Source of the DNA: Ruegeria arenilitoris
GTDB lineage: Bacteria > Pseudomonadota > Alphaproteobacteria > Rhodobacterales > Rhodobacteraceae
Length of the DNA stretch: 64,000 nt
Assembly (NCBI RefSeq): GCF_013032445.1
Contig: NZ_WQCA01000009.1
Coordinates: 124,001 to 188,000, forward strand
Direction of reading: 5' to 3'
Shown here: piece by piece, positions 60,399 to 64,000 of the stretch
Position numbering within the stretch: the stretch's first letter is position 1
Layout: every line of letters begins with the position of its first letter
Translations under genes and position numbers: made by a program
The notes under the pieces: model-generated
The model's input: only the letters and a program-made list of their open reading frames with translations
Database searches by the model: none
Told to the model about the DNA's origin: nothing

Positions 60399-62344
60399 GC
60401 GCGATCCTTCTCGGTCGGACGCGCTTTGGGGCGGCGGTCGCCTTCCAGCCGTTTTTGCTGTTCCTTGATCCGGTCCCGGTCGGCAACCGGGTAGGCCTCG
60501 AGCGGCGGGGTACCGTTATAGAGCGCCTGCAGCATGATATCGCGAGCCACAGGGGCTGCCGCTTTGGAGCCGCCACCGCCATGTTCCACCACCACGGCAA
60601 CAGCGTATTTCGGGTTGTCATAGGGCGCAAAGCTGACGAACAGCGCGTGGTCGCGGCGCTCCCACGGCAGGTCTTCGTTGCGGATCACGCCGGCGGCCCG
60701 TTCGGCCTTGGTGATGTTGCGCACCTGGCTGGTGCCGGTTTTGCCCGCCATTCTGAAATCATCAGCGATGATGCGACTGCGATAAGCCGTGCCGCGGCGG
60801 TCATTCGAGACCGAGAACATTGCCTGACGCACCTGTTCCAGATTGTTGCGGTTCACCGCCAGCGGTTCACCCGCGCCCGAAGGTTGTTCCACACCGTCTA
60901 CTGACCGCACCAGACGCGGACTTACGGCACGCCCGGTCGCGATACGTGCTGTCATCACCGCCAGTTGCAGCGGCGAGGCAAGCATAAAGCCCTGACCGAT
61001 CGAGGCGTTTGCGGTATCACCCACCAACCAGTCCTGCCCGTGCACGCGCTGCTTCCATTCCTGGTTCGGAGCCAGCCCGGCAGCTACAGCAGACATTGGA
61101 ATGTCGTGCTTGACGCCAAGCCCGAAAATGCGCGCCATGTCCGAGATTTTGTCGATGCCCACCCTCAAGGCCACGTCGTAATAATAAACGTCGCAGCTTC
61201 GTTTCAGCGAGGTTTCAAGATCGACCATGCCATGCCCGCCCCGTTTCCAGCAGTGGAAGCGGCGGCTGCCCACCTTCAGGTGGCCGGGGCAGTAAACGGT
61301 GTTGGACGGTCCGATCACCCCGGCCTCAAGCGCGGCCATGGCGGTGATCATCTTGAAGGTCGAACCGGGCGGATAGGTACCCTGCACGGTTTTGTTCGCC
61401 AGCGGGCGGTAATTGTCCTGTGTCAGCGCCCGGTAATCAGCGACCGAGATTCCACGTACGAACAGGTTCGGGTCGAAACTGGGGGCAGAACTGATGGCGC
61501 GGATATCACCGGTTTCGCAGTCGATCACCACGGCGGCGGCGCTTTCACCGGCCAGACGCGCCTGTGCGTATTGCTGCAGGTCCGCGTCGACCGAGAGCTG
61601 AAGATCGGCCCCGGCGGTTCCTTCCTGCCGGTCCAGTTCACGCATTACGCGGCCGGTGGCGTTGACCTCGACCCGCTTGGCCCCAGCCTTGCCGCGCAAG
61701 CTGATTTCCTGTTTTGCCTCCAGTCCGACCTTGCCAATCTGGAACCGGGGGATGCGCAGGACGGGCTCGGGGTCTTCGATCTGGCTGAGGTCGTAGTCGC
61801 TTACCGGGCCGACATAACCGACTACATGAGCGAAATCCTCGTAGCGCGGGTATTGCCGGGTCTGTCCCACTTCGGGAATCACGCCGGGCAGGGCCGGGGC
61901 GTTGACGGCGACCTTCGAGATATCCTCCCACGTGACCTGATCGGCCAGTGTCACCGGCAGGAACGGGGCCGAGCGGCGCATCTCGGTTTTGGCGCGTTCG
62001 ATTTCGTCAGCTGTCAGGGGGATCAGCTTTGACAGCTTTGCGATAACCTCGTCCACTTCTCCCGCGTCCTCGCGCACCATGACGATGCGGTATGAGGGTG
62101 AGTTCTGGCCGATGATCTCTCCGTTCCGGTCATAGATCCGGCCACGGGTCGGCGGGATCAGGCGGATGTTGATCCGGTTTTCCTCGGCCAGCAGGCGGTA
62201 TTCATCTGCCTGATCCACCTGCATGAACCGCATCCGGGCGGCCAGGCCACCGACAAAAGCGGCCTGCAGCCCACCCAGAATCAATGCTCTGCGGGGCAGA
62301 CGTTTATAGGCGAGGCCCGTGGCCTTGGGTTTGCGTTGCTTCAT
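60395..62344 (-). CDS. mrdA: Penicillin-binding protein 2
   Basis: Transpeptidase of the elongasome, 649 residues from MKQRKPKATGLAYKRL at 62344; the ATG overlaps the mreD stop (ATGA). An open frame continues upstream opposite mreD but is not coding. One transmembrane helix (ALILGGLQAAFVGGLAARM) is followed by the pedestal (RLIPPTRGRIYDRNG), then the active-site S328-T-F-K331 (YPPGSTFKMITAM), the SxN-type motif and KTGT (MAGKTGTSQV). It acts with RodA and MreC. Confidence 0.97.
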   Translation of the reverse strand: MKQRKPKATGLAYKRLPRRALILGGLQAAFVGGLAARMRFMQVDQADEYRLLAEENRINIRLIPPTRGRIYDRNGEIIGQNSPSYRIVMVREDAGEVDEVIAKLSKLIPLTADEIERAKTEMRRSAPFLPVTLADQVTWEDISKVAVNAPALPGVIPEVGQTRQYPRYEDFAHVVGYVGPVSDYDLSQIEDPEPVLRIPRFQIGKVGLEAKQEISLRGKAGAKRVEVNATGRVMRELDRQEGTAGADLQLSVDADLQQYAQARLAGESAAAVVIDCETGDIRAISSAPSFDPNLFVRGISVADYRALTQDNYRPLANKTVQGTYPPGSTFKMITAMAALEAGVIGPSNTVYCPGHLKVGSRRFHCWKRGGHGMVDLETSLKRSCDVYYYDVALRVGIDKISDMARIFGLGVKHDIPMSAVAAGLAPNQEWKQRVHGQDWLVGDTANASIGQGFMLASPLQLAVMTARIATGRAVSPRLVRSVDGVEQPSGAGEPLAVNRNNLEQVRQAMFSVSNDRRGTAYRSRIIADDFRMAGKTGTSQVRNITKAERAAGVIRNEDLPWERRDHALFVSFAPYDNPKYAVAVVVEHGGGGSKAAAPVARDIMLQALYNGTPPLEAYPVADRDRIKEQQKRLEGDRRPKARPTEKDRA

Positions 62345-62883
62345 CCGCGTGCCCCCAATGCACCGGTTTCCGCGCTGGACTTGCGCCGCACTCCGAGTCC
62401 GTTTTGCGTGAACAGAACGATCAAAGGATAAACTGCTATTGTCAGAACCACTTGGATCACTACCGGCCCCAAGGCTGCTTGTTGTACCGACAGGATAGCA
62501 AGAATGACGCGGTTCAGCAGGAAAATAGTCGTGATTACTGCGGCGACAGTGGACCATTCGCCGACAAAACCCGAGTCCCGCAAGCCAAATGCAGCGGATC
62601 GCAGGTAAGTAGCCCCCAGAACCACAAGAGCCGCAAGCAGGCCGGGCGGGCGTTGCAGCAGCAGATCGGCCATCAGCATGACGAAGGCGACCAGCAGAGT
62701 TGGAACGAATTCGGGCCGCCGGAGCACCCAGACGAAGGTCAGCGCGATCAGCAGGTCCGGAAACGGCCAGCGGTCCGGTTTTGTATCCAGTGGCAGCAAG
62801 TGCAAGAACAGAATAAGAGCCGCGAGAAACAGGTACAGGCCTCGCTTGAGCCAAAGCTGTGAGGTCTGACTATCCATCACCAA
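62341..62883 (-). CDS. mreD: Rod shape-determining protein MreD
   Basis: Small polytopic protein of the elongasome, 180 residues with about five to six helices (LYLFLAALILFLHLLPL, GVWSTV-type loop, VILAILSVQQAALGPVV). MreD sequences vary widely; the order mreC-mreD-mrdA fixes the identity. It overlaps mreC by 14 bp; a second ATG six bases downstream (62877) could be the true start. Confidence 0.92.
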   Translation of the reverse strand: MVMDSQTSQLWLKRGLYLFLAALILFLHLLPLDTKPDRWPFPDLLIALTFVWVLRRPEFVPTLLVAFVMLMADLLLQRPPGLLAALVVLGATYLRSAAFGLRDSGFVGEWSTVAAVITTIFLLNRVILAILSVQQAALGPVVIQVVLTIAVYPLIVLFTQNGLGVRRKSSAETGALGARG

Positions 62884-63772
62884 CCTCCATCGGAGGTAGC
62901 GCCGCCGCGGGTTGGGTCGGGCCTACGATGCTGCCCGGGTCCCGAATGGTGGGGGCCGACTGATATCGCAGCACACGCAGGAATTCGAGCCGCTCGAAAT
63001 CTGCCGACAGACGCACGCGCAGGCGACCTCCGGGATCGGCGGTGATCTGACCGATCAGCAGGCCGGCCGGGAATACGCCACCATCGCCCGATGTCACAAC
63101 ACGGTCACCGGGACGGACCAGTTCGCGGTTCTCCAGAAACTCGACGGCGGGGGCTGGGGTGTTGTCGCCTGTGATCAGCGCGGTTTGGCCCGAGGGCTGA
63201 ATGGTTGCCGGGATCGCGCTGGAGGCGTCGGTCATCAGGATCACCCGCGCCGTATCCGGTCCCACGCCAGAGATACGCCCAACCACGCCGATCCCATCCA
63301 TCGTAGCCCAGCCATCGGTGATGCCGTCGCGTTCACCCACATTCAGCAGCACAGACTGCCGAAAGGGCGAGCCGCTGTCGGCCATCACAACCCCGGTGAT
63401 ATAAGTCAGACGCGGATCAAGGCGTACATTGTTGAGGTCCAGCAGCCGGGCGTTTTCCTGCTCTAGCTGCAGCGCGGCCTCTTTCCAGGCGCGCATCAGG
63501 CGTAGCTCACTGCGCAATTCCTGGTTCTGTTCACTCAGGCGCTGATAGCTTTGAAAATCTCGCGCCAGATTGACCATGGCGGTGACCGGAACCATCGCCC
63601 ATTCCATTGACGGCACGACCCGGTCGACGACCTGAGCGCGGAACCGTTCCACCCGTGGGCTGTCGATGCGCCAGACCAGAAAGATGGCCAGCAGACACAG
63701 CACCACGATCCCCAACAGCAGGCGGCGCAAGGGGGTGGTGTATTCGTCGCGCTGAGATCGGTCTTTTGCCAC
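62870..63772 (-). CDS. mreC: Rod shape-determining protein MreC
   Basis: Bitopic periplasmic scaffold that activates PBP2, 300 residues. It has an N-terminal transmembrane helix (LLLGIVVLCLLAIFLVWR), a coiled coil (QRLSEQNQELRSELRLMRAW, ALQLEQENARLLDL) and two beta-barrel subdomains (ITGVVMADSGSPFRQSVLLNVG, VGRISGVGPDTARVILMTD). The C-terminus is Pro-rich. It lies 58 bp after mreB and overlaps mreD. Confidence 0.96.
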   Translation of the reverse strand: MAKDRSQRDEYTTPLRRLLLGIVVLCLLAIFLVWRIDSPRVERFRAQVVDRVVPSMEWAMVPVTAMVNLARDFQSYQRLSEQNQELRSELRLMRAWKEAALQLEQENARLLDLNNVRLDPRLTYITGVVMADSGSPFRQSVLLNVGERDGITDGWATMDGIGVVGRISGVGPDTARVILMTDASSAIPATIQPSGQTALITGDNTPAPAVEFLENRELVRPGDRVVTSGDGGVFPAGLLIGQITADPGGRLRVRLSADFERLEFLRVLRYQSAPTIRDPGSIVGPTQPAAALPPMEVGDG

Positions 63773-63830
63773 AGGTTACCTTCCCGTGCTGCTCGTGCCG
63801 AGTTTACCCTATCTGCAAAGGGTGCGCGCC

Positions 63831-64000
63831 TTAGCTTTCGTAGTCAATCGCGTGGCGCAGTTGTTTTTCGTATTCCAGCGCCTTGCCGGTGCCCAAAGCC
63901 ACACAATTCAGGCTTTCATCGGCAATCGACACGGCCAGACCAGTCTGTTCGCGCAAGGCGAGGTCCAGATCGCCCAGCAGCGCACCTCCACCGGTCAGCA
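63831..64000 (-). CDS. mreB: Rod shape-determining protein MreB (C-terminal part)
   Basis: Only the last 55 codons are in the window. They read [20 protein letters not shown], then a segment with [11 protein letters not shown], ending HAIDYES before the TAA at 63831. This is the conserved C-terminus of the bacterial actin MreB, including the nucleotide-loop TGGGALL. The upstream remainder is outside the window. It heads the mreBCD-mrdA-rodA cluster. Confidence 0.96.
   Translation of the reverse strand, partial: LTGGGALLGDLDLALREQTGLAVSIADESLNCVALGTGKALEYEKQLRHAIDYES

Noticed and set aside
62345-62854. N-terminal extension of mrdA by about 170 codons
   Set aside because: The extension runs in another frame through mreD, has no domain and low-complexity composition; the ATG at 62344 overlaps the mreD stop and begins a normal PBP2.

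Overview
The window is a chromosomal segment of an alphaproteobacterium of the Rhodobacteraceae, most likely a Ruegeria-like member of the Roseobacter group. This is inferred from gene content, high GC, the gene order (TCA-cycle operons interleaved with ethylmalonyl-CoA pathway genes, then luxR/luxI beside ccr) and families such as RpoH2, GshB, TIGR02186 and DUF1194. No rRNA, tRNA, CRISPR array, insertion sequence or prophage was found; almost all of it is ordinary core genome.

Region 1 (1-23.8 kb) is a central-carbon island. On the minus strand run mdh, then sucC-sucD-(low-GC orphan)-(DUF805)-sucA-sucB; on the plus strand mcl2-NnrU-DUF1737-mch, a DUF1194 gene and sdhCDAB; then deoD, an H-NS-like gene and meaA on minus, and a PlsB-like acyltransferase and ccr on plus. 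Ccr, MeaA, Mch and the malyl-CoA lyase-family protein are steps of the ethylmalonyl-CoA route of acetyl-CoA assimilation, whose products (glyoxylate, succinyl-CoA, malate) feed the TCA enzymes encoded alongside. The sucC and sdhC operons carry the same tandem palindromic operator (TTGTGATCACAA-like, two copies 21 bp apart, about 115 bp before the start codon). This is the strongest candidate for an undescribed regulatory link in the window. The sdh leader also holds a perfect 16-bp inverted repeat.

Region 2 (23.9-25.6 kb) is a quorum-sensing module: a small ORF behind a perfect CtrA box, a LuxR regulator overlapping it, and a LuxI acyl-homoserine-lactone synthase whose ribosome-binding site lies in a hairpin. 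Region 3 (25.6-34.7 kb) has a RecD/Dda-like helicase, an SDR oxidoreductase, a TIGR02186 plus TauE/SafE-type exporter pair, and a complete BMP-type nucleoside-like ABC importer.

Region 4 (34.8-51.7 kb) is housekeeping: rimI-tsaB-nfu, a DsbA-fold isomerase, Usp, a branched-chain aminotransferase, trpS, a rhomboid-fold protein lacking both catalytic residues, murJ-glnD, an LpoA-like lipoprotein divergent from rsmI-yraN, gshB, comM/yifB, a glutathione transferase fused to a YHS/TRASH-like domain, and cobU with a CobC-like phosphatase. Region 5 (51.7-64 kb) holds rpoH2-chaN behind a plausible RpoE-type promoter, coaBC-dut-(membrane-anchored ThiF), an M3 oligopeptidase, ghrA and the cell-shape cluster mreB-mreC-mreD-mrdA-rodA, with mreB cut by the window end. 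sucB is likewise cut at the left edge.
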